Shown: positions 20,884-32,492 of the stretch, in pieces
How the letters are laid out: each line of letters begins with the position of its first letter
How positions within the stretch are numbered: position 1 is the first letter of the stretch
Assembly (NCBI GenBank): GCA_963682025.1
Contig: OY821519.1
Location: 108,728,264 to 108,792,263, forward strand
Origin: Cordilura impudica
Lineage: Eukaryota > Arthropoda > Insecta > Diptera > Scathophagidae
Reading direction: 5' to 3'
Length of the DNA: 64,000 bases
Program-made: the position numbers and the translations under genes
The notes under the pieces: generated by a model
Told to the model about the DNA's origin: nothing
Databases searched by the model: none
Seen by the model: the letters and a program-made list of their open reading frames with translations, nothing else

Positions 20884-21780
20884 CGAGGAAACGGGAGTTT
20901 TTGAAGCAATTGATAAATGTGAAAATGACTTGGAAGAAAATGTGGAAGGATTGTTAAAGACGGAAAGGAAGAAGAAAAACAAAGAGTTACGTGTTTTGGA
21001 GAAAAAAATATGGAACAAAAGGAGCTAGAAAGATGAGAGACAGAAAACAGAAAACAGAAAGAAGCTTTCTTTGTGGAGCTATTGATGAAGGAAATCGTAA
21101 AGATACTTTCATGGGATGAAAAAAAATGTACATTATGGGTTTGGTTGGATTTCGCAAACAAGCCGTTAGAAGGAGACCAAATTCAAAACACGTAAGGAAA
21201 ACATCCCATTTTGATTGTTATTTGCCATCTTTAGGGGAAACAAAATTCGCGTGTGTAAGAAATTTTTTTAGGAACATTTGATTTATAACGCCGTACATTC
21301 CAATTATAGATAAAATCCGGAAATAAAAAAAGAGCAAACAAGAAAGCCAAACCTCTAAAAACAGAATATCTTCTCAAGTGGTTGAATCTAAATCCGAGAG
21401 TTCCGAGCCACTATTGCAGAGAGAGAACTAAGAGAACATACGTAGAAGAGATAGTTAGCACCAAAACCGAAATGCACAGATTATATATTGAATGGTGTGA
21501 GAAACACAACGAAATTCCGGTTATGCGAAAAAAGTTCAGTGAAGTTTTGAAAGAGAAACAAATATCAATATTTAAACCCCGCAAGGACCAGTGTGATTTT
21601 TGTGTTGGATAAAATGAAGGTAATATTGATCAAGAGCAGTATGAGATTCATGTTTTAAAAAAAGACGGAGTCAGGGCGGCTAAAAAATGGCTGTTGACGA
21701 CATGTCATCTGACATGTTAGTAGTGATCATGGATATGCAAAGTGTTTTATTATGCCCAAAACTACTTGTATCCGAACAGT
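20884..21780 (+). pseudogene. Transposase-derived ORF with a CDFC motif, broken
   Basis: Reading across frameshifts gives, in order, a Lys-rich segment with RKKKNKELRVL (about 20965-21000), GFRKQAVRRRPNS and HFDCYLPSLG...FACVRNFF (21150-21270), an intact stretch from 21382 with HYCRERTKRTY and PRKDQCDFCVG ending at a stop (21612), and further downstream DMQSVLLCPKLL. This arrangement is seen in many uncharacterised repetitive arthropod ORFs thought to be transposases. The Cys pairs suggest zinc binding. It is cut off at 21795 by a DINE-like copy and does not resume. The superfamily is not known to me. Confidence 0.6.
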
Positions 21781-21794
21781 ACTGCAAACAAAAA

Positions 21795-22427
21795 CAAATA
21801 AGAAAATTACAGTCGGTCTAGACCGACTATACGATGCCCTATACCATGCGTTTAGAGACACTATCTCTTAGACCCAACTAACTGGATATAGAAAATAAGC
21901 ATAAACCAAATTTGAGTGGGATTTTTATTAATTTTTTCGGCTGCAGATATGAAAAAGTTCAAATCGGATGCTATATCTATATGGGGACTAGGTCCAAAAA
22001 TGGACCTATCCTGACCACGTTTGGTAAAGTCTCTTGTATTTTGCAAAAATATATACAAACAAAATTTGAGAAGAATCAGTGCAATATTTTTGTTTTTGAT
22101 AGATTTATGTGAAGATCGGGAAGCAGCTCTATATGGGGCCTATGACTAAGAATTGTCCTATAGCGATTATATTTGGACTGCTGACTAAAGGGTGTAATAA
22201 ACACATACATACAGATTTCATCAAAATATATTCATATTTGCGACCTGTAGTTTGATTACAAGGTTTACATAGACCGACACAGACGGGCTGACGGACGGAC
22301 GGACATCGCCAAATTGACTCAGAAAGTGCTTCAGAGTCGATCGGTACAATAAAGGAGGAATTTGGGAAAACGTCTTTGGTAGTTACAAATAGAAGCACAA
22401 ACCACATAGTGGTATATAGAGTATAAA
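21795..22427 (+). mobile_element. DINE-like repeat, copy 5
   Basis: It has the full 5' end with palindrome, then body, a GGAC block at 22292-22302 and the degenerate 3' end CACATAGTGGTATATAGAGT. About 150 bp of the middle is missing compared with full copies. It interrupts the transposase-derived ORF after the residues EQYCKQK. Confidence 0.8.
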
Positions 22428-22599
22428 TATAAAATAAATGAAATAAAACACTTTTATTGTACAATACAACCTTCGTAGGAAAAATGGATTATGAAAACTT
22501 ACATGTAAATAAGAAAACAGCTTTTCCAGCAACCGGCCTTATACGTTATATCGCATATAAATCAGTTTTTAAAAAACTTTAAATCGATTTTCTCGCGGA

Positions 22600-22910
22600 C
22601 TTCAAGACTGTGAACATCACAACTCAAAATCTACTTGACAGATTCTTTTTAAACGTTACACACTATTTCTACACATAAATCACCAGATAACCACGAAGAG
22701 TTTATTTATTTTCATTTTCTTCCCCATTTTTTAACAAGAAATTTTATAGCAAAAATCGCGTTTTTTTACTTCATAATGCTGTCAAAAATAAAAAAAAATT
22801 TAATAAACTCTTCGTGATTACCTCGGGAGACATATCAGGTTTTCAATGCATTTAAATTTTTTTTATTTCGCATGATCCGGTAACGAGTTATGATGTTCAC
22901 CGCAAAATAA
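22600..22910. repeat. Imperfect ~300-bp palindromic structure
   Basis: GTGAACATCACAACTC (22609) pairs with GAGTTATGATGTTCAC (22887), and CACGAAGAGTTTATT (22694) pairs with AATAAACTCTTCGTG (22801). The two nested arms could form one long hairpin, as in MITEs. No target duplication was identified. Confidence 0.5.
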
Positions 22911-23099
22911 CTTTTTTTCGAGGCGCCTCCGGAGACTCGCTGCCACGGAACTTATAAACTAAAATTTTTAGTTGAAAATTTTTTAAAAGATTCTTCAAAT
23001 GTTACGTTAAAATGGTTATACGAAACAAATAATCTAACATTATTCATATCTCCAGAAAACATTATGAAATTACGCATTTTTTCGCTTTTAAAACCTTCA

Positions 23100-23450
23100 A
23101 AGTTAATCTTTTCTCACAGCAAGTCTAGCGACCAAGTCTCAGATTGACTGGATGAGGATGGGGCCGTTTTAAATCTCTCCGTGACTGTTCGTGACTATGC
23201 GTGACTGTGCGTGACTAAGTCAAAGTTATCTTTTTTTAGAGCAAGTGTATTGATCAAGTTTCAGATCGATCGGCTGAGAGGATATGACATTTAGATCACT
23301 CCGTGACTGTGCGTGACAATGAGTAATTGCGCCTGACTACGCCAAAATTAATCTGTAGTCACAACAAGACTATGGGCCAAGTTTCAGATCAATTGGATAA
23401 GTGGGAATGGGGTTGACCCACGACAGACAGACAGACAGACAGAAAGACAG
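23100..23450. repeat. Tandem ~122-bp repeats with an inner 10-bp CGTGACTNNG array
   Basis: Units start near 23100, 23222 and 23346. Each carries a CAAGTYTCAGATYGA block; the first two also carry runs of the 10-mer CGTGACTGTG and variants (23182-23220, 23303-23340). A fourth, separated unit lies at 23825-23912. The array ends in a GACA microsatellite (23419-23449), mirrored by TGTC repeats at 23550-23565. Confidence 0.65.
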
Positions 23451-23912
23451 TTAGTACGAGTTAAAAGAAAGAGTTTAAAAATAAATAAACAAACAAACAC
23501 GTTACCTCTTACCTCTTAAAGGAATTCTGATGTCCCGCTTTTGACCTGACTGTCTGTCTGTCTCACTTTGACCCATTTAGAGTGCCCCAATCGAGTCCAA
23601 ATGTATGATCGACCCCCACTAACTTTGGAGGGCTGACCCACCCATGCCAGTGGCACACCCCCTTGAACCCACTGGGGGGTTCCCCATACAAACATTTCAA
23701 AAAATCACCATTTTTTGATTAGAATTGGGCTATGTCTTATTTAATATTAAAATTAACACTCATACGTATACGTGTCTTCTACTCTAAATAATAAATAATA
23801 ATCATACGCCTTGACTATGTTATGTGATTCAAAAAGATCGATCGGATGAGGGTAAATTACTTTTAGATCACTCCGTGACTATGCGTGACTCTGCGTGACT
23901 ACCCCAAAATTA
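23451..23912. other. Repeat-like non-coding stretch
   Basis: It holds the TGTCTGTCTGTC run, a GC-richer segment (23600-23690) with CCCACTGGGGGGTTCCCC, and at 23825-23912 one more unit of the upstream tandem repeat. No coding signal is present. Confidence 0.4.
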
Positions 23913-23913
23913 A

Positions 23914-24985
23914 CAACATTTTAAAAACAAAAGTAGCTTGGCAAATCTTATGGCCCATGAAAAAGATTTTGGAATGCCAGATGAGTGGTATTTTCATCCT
24001 ACTGCTCATGGTAAAGTAGCATGTGATGGTATTGGAGCAAACCTTAAAAGAAATGCAGCGAAGTATAGCCTCCAGTGCTCTCATCAAGATCGCATCTTAG
24101 ATGGGACTGCTGTATTCCATTGGGCAAAGAGTTATTGTAAAGAAACTAAAATAGTTTTTAGTAGCAAAGAGGATCATCAGGAAACATTGAAAACACTGAA
24201 GAGCAGATTCGATTTTAATAAATTATTTATCTTTTTATTTTTAATATTATTATTATTATACATTAATAATTATTAATTAATTAAAAATAAATAAAAAATA
24301 ATAATTTTTCAACATTTCTATAGAAAAAAAGCGATTTTTTTCCTGAGGTTAACATATTCTGGGTATTACAGTATCGAGGGTATAAAATTTTAGTTAGGTA
24401 TGTTATATACCTTCGGAAAATTCAGTTTGTCTAGTTTCTCAGTATAAGTTTTATTTGTAAGGTTTTACACACAAATAGGAAAAAAATCAAAATAGTTAAT
24501 TTGTGAAAAATTGAAAAACCGTTGTCTTGAGTTACAAAACATTTATTTTGATAGATATCCCACTCCCATCCCACTAAGCTACCAAAAAGCTCTTAAAGGA
24601 AAAATCCTAAGCTTTCTTATGAAAAAAAAAATTCCCTTTTTGAAAAAAAAGGCAAAAAATGCTTTAATTTAGCAAAAAAAAAAGTCTACAAAAAAAAATT
24701 TTTTTTTTAAATATTTTTTTCCGAAATGCTGAAGAAATAGCTATCTAAACTCTTTAGGAGAAAATTTTCTAAGAACAACAGGTAATAAGTTACATGGATG
24801 AGAAAAAACACCTGTTTGGCCAAAATGTCAAATTTTGATCCCCCTCTAACTCAGAGAAATCTGGACCGATCTTGTTGAAAAATTGTATCTAAACTACTAT
24901 CCAATAGGACTAACCTTGGTGCAAATTTCATCCCGATCGGAAGACATCGGTTTCAGAAGTTGGTGCAATTGACATGAAATCCCCC
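23914..24985 (+). mobile_element. Truncated copy of long-TIR element 1 (3' part)
   Basis: The sequence matches 2300-3687 of the first copy, with the same right TIR ending in GACATGAAATCCCCC and followed by ATATAT. The left TIR and the first two thirds of the transposase are absent, and about 300 bp after the CDG block are deleted. The flank to the right is a DINE-like remnant, as in copy 1. Confidence 0.85.
23938..24276 (+). pseudogene. Transposase fragment of the long-TIR/ATAT group
   Basis: It contains the conserved C-terminal block HPTAHGKVACDGIGANLKR and a following WAKSYCKET segment in one frame. It keeps the T that copy 1 lacks near 2350, so the DFGMPDEW-type block is readable here. 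The frame ends in low-complexity sequence after an internal deletion. Confidence 0.75.
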
Positions 24986-25115
24986 ATATATATATATATA
25001 ACTGCGACCTATAATTTGCGTACAAGGCTTAAATAGGTACACAGAGAGTCGGATGGACTTACATCATGAAATTGACTGAACAAGTGATTTTTAGATGGAT
25101 CGGTATTATAAATGG
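24986..25115 (+). repeat. DINE-like repeat fragment, copy 6
   Basis: A short, diverged piece with CTGCGACCTATAATTTGCG, ACACAGAGAGTCGGATGGAC (a decayed GGAC block) and GATCGGTATTATAAATGG. It is the right flank of the truncated long-TIR element. Confidence 0.55.
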
Positions 25116-25995
25116 TTATATGTAAGCTGTTGTGGCTTACACTTGTGATAAATTTTTGATTTTAAACTTTTGACTATTAATTTTCCGATGTAAATTATTC
25201 CATTACCTGAATTTTATTTTCGTAAATTCGTATAATCGTTGAACATTAATTTATACATTAAAAATTTTTTTGTTTTCGACTTTAGTGGTCAAATGATTCA
25301 TGCTATGCAATCATTGAAGACAAAGTTTTGTTTTATTACAATTATTACGATACCATAACCATATTACTAAGTATTGAGTTTAAAACTTAACACGAGTCAT
25401 AAACAAAAAAGAAAAGTAAAACAGACTATCACAGTTTTAAAAACTAAATGGTGAAGTGGTTAAAGTGAGGAATTTCTACTAAAAAAAACTTACTCTTAAT
25501 ACATAATAAATCCTTTAAAAAGATTTAAAACTTTTTAGAAAATCCTTTAAACAAGCTCATATTTTTGCATTCAGGGTAAGCGCATTCTCTTTATTATTTC
25601 TTTTTTCCTGTTCATCGGTCAAGTTTTTAAGTAGATTCTATATTGTTAATAATTTTAAAGTTTTATTACATATATTCTTTTTACTTAAAACTCGTATAAT
25701 CTATGTATAATATATATACACTATGTATTTTATAAAAATCACTATGAAGATGAATAGCAACATCCCTAAAAAATATAAATAAACCCAATATATGCTACGA
25801 AGAGTTCTCACTTAAACCGCAATACACCACAATTATCAATACGATTGAATTCATTTTATCATTATGCTTATAACTATTCACATACAGTGCTGGAAAAAAT
25901 ATTAGCAACGCATAACTTTAACTTATTTATTTTGTCTCATGTTTAACATAAACGATTAATATGATTGGTGGCTACTGTAGAGATAGAGAATCTAA
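25116..25995. other. Non-coding stretch
   Basis: Very AT-rich, no ORF of interest, no repeat recognised. Confidence 0.4.
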
Positions 25996-26320
25996 TCTAT
26001 AATATTAATAGGCTAGGCGATTTCTTGTAACCGAAGTTTTGTTCTACCGTTTTATCCCAATTTTGACCAAACGAATATTATTTGAAAGGTATTTCTTTTT
26101 AGCCGCTTTGCAGATTTACAGATTTTTAAATTTTTTCCTTTATTTTGATTAAATTACATTTAAAGTTGCTACACACATATATAAAATTATACAAATGCTA
26201 TGTGTGTTTTCTTAAATTTGTTAATGCGTTAGTTAAAAGTGTTGGTTTGTGAACTGAATAAGTTGAAAAATACAGCTACCTAGAAATTGCACTCGAATTT
26301 CGAGCGCTGGAATCTGCTAG
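25996..26320 (+). repeat. Second interspersed repeat family, copy 1
   Basis: About 325 bp starting ATTAATAGGCTAGGCGATTT and ending CGAGCGCTGGAATCTGCTAG. The outer ends CTAGGCGATT and (reverse complement) CTAGCAGATT form a short imperfect inverted repeat, so it may be a MITE. Other copies are at 28253-28617 and 63815-64000. Confidence 0.65.
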
Positions 26321-26326
26321 AGATTT

Positions 26327-27090
26327 TTATACCCTATACCACTATGTGGATTAGGTATAATGATTTTGTGCTGCTGTTTGTAACAACCAAAAATATTTGA
26401 CCTAGAGCCATCTTTTATTATACCGATCGACTCAGAATCACTTTCTGAGAATCACTTTCTGAGTCGATTTAGCAATGTCCGTCCGTCCGTCCGTCCATCT
26501 TTGTATCCATGTAAACCTTGTAATCAAACTACAGTCCGCAAATATATATATATTTTGATGAAATTTGGTATGTAAGCTTTTATTGGCCATAGGATGATAT
26601 TGGTGAAATTCAGTCCATGTTCAGACCTAGTCCCCATACAAATGACCCCTATGAAATCGGCATAAATTGCCATAAGATCCAAATTATCATATAGATCTCA
26701 GTAGTCCAAAAATAGTCTCTATAGGACAATTCTTCGTCATAGGCCCCATATAGAGCTGCTTCCCGATCTTCACTTAAATCTATCAAAAAACAAAAATATT
26801 GCACAGATTTTGCTGAACATTGGTTTTTATATATTTTTTCTAAATATAAGTGACTTTACCAAATATGGTCAGGATCGGTCCATTTTTCGACCTAGTCCCC
26901 ATATAAATATGGCATACGATATAAACTGTTTCATGTCTTCAGGCAAAAAAAATTAATAACCATGCCACTCAAATTTTGTTTATGCTTATTTTCTGTATCC
27001 AATTAGTTGGACCGAACAGATAGGGTCTCTAACCCCATGGTATAAGGTATTGTATAGTCGGTCTAGGCCGACTATAATTTTCTTTCTTGT
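26327..27090 (-). mobile_element. DINE-like repeat, copy 7, near full length
   Basis: In reverse orientation it starts with TACCCTATACCACTATGTGG, has the (GTCC)n block at 26477-26494, and ends in the palindrome GTCGGTCTAGGCCGACTATA followed by ATTTTCTTTCTTG. A GAATCACTTTCTGA segment is duplicated just before the microsatellite. Confidence 0.82.
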
Positions 27091-27329
27091 TTATTGTGTG
27101 TTCTGTTTTTGATGCTTGTCCTCATAAAAAAAAACTAGATCTAAAAAAGGGTATTAGAAAGTAAGAAAAAGCCTGGAAAAATAATAGTGATGTGCCTGAC
27201 ATTGGAACTTTAAATTTGTATTAAAAACGAAAATAAATGATGAAATATAATAGTAAAGATAAATAAAACGTACTCCAGAAATAAAGTTTTTAATGCAAAT
27301 CACGCTTAAAATCCATGAATCTCGAGGAA

Positions 27330-27600
27330 GAAAGCGAAAAACATCAGGACGTTTGAACCAGCTTATAGTAAGAATTTCAAAAAAAAAACATTTTAAGTCA
27401 TCAAGTGAAATCAGAAATTAATTATGTGTACCAGCAACAACTTGTTCAATAAGAATTAGACTGGATTCAAGGTCGAGTCCAAGAAAAATGCATTTACTAA
27501 GTACACAAAACTTATAAAAAAAAGAGGTTATTATTTGCCTCTCAATACCTCCATTAAGAAAATTGGAAAAATATCACGTGGTCAGATATTAAAATAGCAA
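27330..27600 (+). pseudogene. Tc1-like transposase N-terminal remnant
   Basis: In broken frames the translation shows SRGRKRKTSGRLNQLI, SSSEIR, then RSSPRKMHLLS and WKNI with a following TWSD block, the order of the Tc1 DNA-binding domain and the start of the catalytic core. Several frameshifts and stops are present. Confidence 0.6.
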
Positions 27601-27641
27601 CAACTTTTAAGTCGCAACACACTTTCCAATTGCTTTCATAT

Positions 27642-28115
27642 TCACGTCATGTGCAATGGGTTTAGATGGCTTCTCGTTGCAAATATATAATGACTGCCAC
27701 TATCAACAAATAGCCTGCACTCACTTGCGACATATTTTTTGTCGAGCTTATCGCAAAGACCACTTATGTCGTAACAAAAACACACATTATTTTTTGTTGT
27801 ATAAAAATTGGCATACGGGTTATGTAGGTTCGGATACGCAGTTGGCTTGATGTCATTTTCCAATTTCTCTTTTGTTAGTTCGAGGTGTCTTGTAAGATCA
27901 TTTAGCTCAAGTTGATTGTAAAGCTTCATTCTTAGATCATCTGATGTAATACACATGCTCGGCGATGAAGGCTGATGGTTGGGGGGGTTATAAAATATTT
28001 CTACATGGTATATCACATGGCTTTTCAAGAAATGATTTTCTATCTTGATGTAGAACGGGAAGTGTAAATCCCCCGGTTGAAGTGATGGGGTAGCACCATT
28101 GCATATGTTCTCCAA
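27642..28115 (-). pseudogene. Fragment of a repetitive arthropod ORF (RLFVDS type)
   Basis: A 157-residue open stretch with DLTRHLELTKEKLE, NNVCFCYDISGL and ASECRLFVDSGSHYIF. The order matches a family of uncharacterised repetitive arthropod proteins with a DLVRDLxL...VYCxDIxGL...WRLFIDS pattern; a second, shorter piece lies at 49609-49880. Length and frame suggest a fragment of a longer protein. The function is unknown and transposon origin is inferred from repetition. Confidence 0.5.
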
Positions 28116-28252
28116 AACCGTTTTTAGTACTTAAACAAAAACTGCAATCAGATTCATGGCTCGATGTTTCCTTCTCTCCACAGCATAGAATGTAGGGTTT
28201 TCTTGTGTGTTCTGTAAGTTGAGAAAAAGTTGCAATGAGATAAAGTATACAT

Positions 28253-28617
28253 CTATAGTATTAATAGGCTAGGCGATTTCTTGTTATCGATGATTTTTCT
28301 ACCGTTTTATCCCGATGTTGACCACGCATATATTATTTTAAAGGTATTCTTTTTAGCTGTTCACCAGATTTACAGATTTTTTAATTTTTTCCTTTATTTT
28401 GAGTAAATTGCATTTAAAGTTGCTACTAACACATACATAAAATTTTACATATGCTATGTGTGTGTTTATTAAATTTGTTGATGTATTTGTTAATGAGTTT
28501 ATTATCTTCATTCACAATAGTAATAAACCAAAAAAGTGTTGGTTTGTGAATTGGCTAAGTTGAGAAATAAAGTTGCCTAGATATTACACTCGAATTTCGA
28601 GCGCTGGAATCTGCTAG
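28253..28617 (+). repeat. Second interspersed repeat family, copy 2
   Basis: Same start and end motifs as at 25996-26320. It also holds TTTGTTAATGAGTTTATTATCTTCATTC, which is missing in copy 1 but found in copy 3, so copy 1 has an internal deletion. Confidence 0.65.
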
Positions 28618-28863
28618 TATATTTAAACTTTATTAAAAAGTACTTACTGAGAGTTCGATTAAGATAGATATCTTAAGAAACTGGACAATTATCTCATGTT
28701 GGGCCAATAGTAGTCAATGTTTTCTATCTTTATTCTAAAATAATCTCTGCATTTAATTTGGTAGAAAATTTAGAAATGGCGCAGTTTATTTTTGGACATA
28801 AATTTGCCGACATATAATAAAATATATCCAGCTCATTTTTAAAAAAATTTTTGCTCATTTTTT

Positions 28864-29588
28864 TTATACTCAGGGTATAATCAATTCGTGCTGAAGTTTG
28901 TAACTACCAAAAATATTTAACGTAGACTTATCTTTTATTTTACCGATGGATTGAAAATCAGTTTCGGGAGTGTCCGTCCGTCTGTGTGTCCATGTAAATT
29001 TTTTAATCAAACTAGTGGTCGCTTGTGTGAACATATTTTGATAAAATTTGGTATGTAAGCTTCTATAGGCCATAGCACAAACGGTGTAGAAATTGGTGAA
29101 AATCGGTTCATGTCCAGACAAATGACCCCTATGAGATCTACATAAATTGCCATAATATCAAAATTATCACATAGATCTCGGTTGAATTTGGTTTGTGTAT
29201 ATTTATTACATCCATTTATCAGTAGTCCAAAAATAAACCCTATAGGACAATTCTTGGGCATAGCCCTCATATGTAGCTAATTCCCGATATTCACTTAAAT
29301 CTATCCAAAAACAAAAATATTGCAAAGATTTTTCTCAAATTTGGTTTGTATATGTTTTTGCAAAAAATAAGTGACCTTACCAAATATCGTTAGGATCGAT
29401 ACATTTTTCGACCTAGTTATCATCCGATATTAAATTTTTCATATCCGAAGGCAAAAAACTTGCATCTCAAACTTGGTTTATGTTTATTTTCAATATCCAA
29501 ATAGTTGGACCACATACATAGGGTTTTTAAACGCATGATATAGGGTACCGTATAGCCGGTCTAGACCGACTATATTTTTCTTTCTTGT
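28864..29588 (-). mobile_element. DINE-like repeat, copy 8
   Basis: Reverse orientation, diverged 3' end (TATACTCAGGGTATAATC), short GTCCGTCCGTC block at 28971-28983, and the 5' palindrome with one change near 29556-29576. Confidence 0.78.
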
Positions 29589-30270
29589 TTTTTTTATATT
29601 ATAAATAACTTGCTGATTGGCACTGATTGTGCAAAGTGGTGCCTTTATACACCTTTTTAAAACATAATTTTCCCAATGAAAAGGAAAATAAAATAGGCAT
29701 ACACGCATCTAGTCATAGCTAGAAAAAGGAACAGCAATAGTCGCAAATGAGACGCACATAAATAAATAATATAGAGGCAAAAATGATTCAAAAGAAATAC
29801 TGTGTAATAAATAGTGTGGTACGGTTAAAAAAATTAAAAAATTTCTGGCTCTATACAAATTTGAGATAAAAAATGTCAAAACTAGGTACTTTCACTTTAT
29901 CGGGAATAAAATACGAATTTATCTATGAATTTTCATCAAACTATACCTATATATTAAGTAATAAAACTAGTAAGTATTTGATGCATTAAATTTTTTAGGA
30001 ATTGTTTTAATTCAACAATTGTTAATTAAAAAAATAATCTTTTCCACTTGTGTGTAAATAATTCCAAAACTAATGGCTATATTAAAAATTTATATTAAGA
30101 AAACTTAAAGCTAGGATAAAGTTGTTTGACGTATTGCAAAACAAAATCGAATATGTCGTTGCAAAGTTACTAGATGTATGGAGTAGACTCTATAAAAATT
30201 TTAAAATTTTAGAAAAAAAGAATTTACAAAACCATTCCATAGAATTTGAAATAGTGATTATTTTGGCCAT
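29589..30270. other. Non-coding stretch
   Basis: AT-rich, without a recognisable repeat or coding signal before the Tc1 fragment. Confidence 0.35.
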
Positions 30271-30284
30271 TTGTTGCATAGTAT

Positions 30285-30780
30285 TATTTGCTAGTCAAAA
30301 CCTCCTTCGGAAAAATTGGAAAAACATCCCGTGGTCGGATGAACCAAATGTAAGTTTGTTTGGCTCTGACGGTGAAATGTTTGTACGAAGATTAACACAA
30401 AAAGCGTCAAACATGGTAGATGTTCCATTATGATTTCCGACTGTTTTTTGCGTCATATGGCTTAGGTCCAATTTTATGGATAAAAGGCAAAATATTTGCA
30501 GAATATCACGTTCAGACACGTAAGAATCAAAGCTACCATTTCCTGAAGAGGAAATACCACTTATCTGGGAGTTTATAAAATATAAAGACCCGAAACATTC
30601 TTCTGGACTTGTGATGATTTCAGGAGAAAAATGTGCGTGTCTTAGGTAAGCCATCCCAGTCCCCGGACTGAAAAAATAGGTGCATGTAAGTCTAAAAACA
30701 ACAATGATTTTTGGCAAAAATTCAGGAAGCGTGGTATATTTTCGGAAACCTATGCTAATCTTGTTGGATCTGAGCATATA
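30285..30780 (+). pseudogene. Tc1-like transposase C-terminal remnant
   Basis: Readable blocks are NWKNIPWSDEPNVSLFGSDG (30309-30368), FVRRLTQKA, then after frameshifts LPFPEEEIPLIWEF and DPKHSSGLV. These are the Tc1 catalytic-core blocks around the first two Asp residues. It is a different copy from 27330-27600, because both carry the WKN block. Confidence 0.7.
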
Positions 30781-31840
30781 TTAATATAATATTAATAATA
30801 TAATTAAATTATAAAATGAGATTAAAATAATAAAAAAAAAACTAAATCGTCCCTATCAACTTTTTAGTTTTTAAATCAATCAGCTGTTTTCAATGTAAAC
30901 CATTGTTTACAATTTTCTCCTACGTTTCGAAGCTTATTTGGCTTTATCTTCAGGGGATGTTTTTATTGATTTTATTTCACGCCCTTTCCTAATAGTTTGT
31001 CAACATAACTAGTTTTTACATTTACAAATTATTACCCCATAAAATAATATATTTGTGATCCTTATAACAACCGGAGTTGATGCAGCGATGTCCGTCTGTC
31101 CGTCTGTGGAAATCACGATGACGGCATCAATCGGACAGCGAGGGTACTCATTTATACAAAAAATGATTCATTGACATCCTGAAAAGTTTTTTATTTAAAA
31201 TCGTCCAAATCGGTTGATGAGGGTCCGAGATTTGAATGAAGAACTAAAAAAAGTCTTGAAAAAATATAATTTTCTATGCTGTTCTTGTCACGACCACGCC
31301 CTCGATGGTGCAGCTACAGTGATCGTTTTTAGTGAGGATGATTTACCATATTCATGGAAAGATTTCTATTTCAAAAAACATTAAAATCGGTGGAACAGGT
31401 CCAGGAAAATCTATGAAAAATTAAAATAAAAATTAAAAATATGATGTTTCTATATTGTTCTTGTTGTTATTCTAGATGTTGTGTTGTTGTCATAGTTGAA
31501 CCTGTTGTTTTTGTGGTCGTTATGGTAATAATATAATAAAAACTAACCCTTTGTACATTTTTTTTTATTAACTCTGGTAGAAAAATTTAAAAGTTTCTAT
31601 TGTTTTGGCATCACTAAAAAAAATTGTTAGAGCATTTCTGTCATTACCGCGAGCCTACCTGCAAGCTTTCAGATCGAATGGGTCAAGGGAAAGGGGTTAA
31701 AATCGATCCAAAAATTTTTCGAAAAGCAGACACTACGAGTTAATATAAAGGGAGAAACACAAAAATATCGTTTGATGTTGTATTTTTTGTGTGTAATATT
31801 TACATATACATACACATATTAAATATTACAAATAATATAC
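30781..31840. other. Non-coding stretch with an old GTCC-type repeat
   Basis: At 31080-31140 a short GTCCGTCTGTCCGTCTGTGG block precedes AATCACGATGACGG. This resembles other dipteran interspersed repeats with a GTCY core but not the DINE-like family described here. The rest to 31840 has no coding signal. Confidence 0.4.
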
Positions 31841-31844
31841 ATAT

Positions 31845-32335
31845 GGGGCAGTCCAAGTGAGAAAAGTACTTTTGAGCACTATATCTCCGATTCGGAGGAA
31901 ATTCAGTGCTTAGAAAAGCTTGCAAAAAAAATTCGAGCTTGATAGGACCTCCTTTGTCGGCTTAATAAGCTTTTAATTGTGAAAATAGGGTTTTTTCAAA
32001 GTCAAAAATTTTGAAAACCGTTAAAGCTAGAAATATGAAATTTTTTTCCAATATTTGGGACTTGAATCTCTTCAGAAAAACAATAGTTTGGGAAAAAAAG
32101 TTAAAAAATTTTAAAAGATTTTTTTAAAAAACGATGTTTTTTTAAAAAACTTGGTCTAGTAAAAAATACCATTCTTCAAAAATTTTCTAAAAAATATATG
32201 TTAAATCTGTGTCTTTTCTAAAAATTTTGAGGGGTGGAACAAGTTGATCGGGCAAAAAATGCCGGAGTTATAACCATACACTGTAGAAAACATAACTGGG
32301 TTTTTTTTTTGATAAACTAAATAATCGCTGCAGAA
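31845..32335 (+). repeat. Left TIR of long-TIR element 2
   Basis: It matches the reverse complement of 33950-34522 with several small gaps; shared blocks include AACAAGTTGATCGGGCAAAA and GTAGAAAAC. Both arms are rich in A/T runs. Confidence 0.8.
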
Positions 32336-32492
32336 ATAAACTTAAATAAAACCACATTTTCGGCTTGAGCAATGTCGCTATTGAAGCTACTAAGCTGAAA
32401 TTTTGCTTCCAGGTAACTTTGACTATGCGTTTTCAGAATTTGCCTGGATACCGTAAATCGAAGTCGAAAAAAATTCTGTACCCATCTAACGT

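Noticed and set aside
23182..23220. Short direct repeats as a CRISPR-like array
   Set aside because: The repeat is 10 bp without spacers, and the sequence is eukaryotic; it is a minisatellite.
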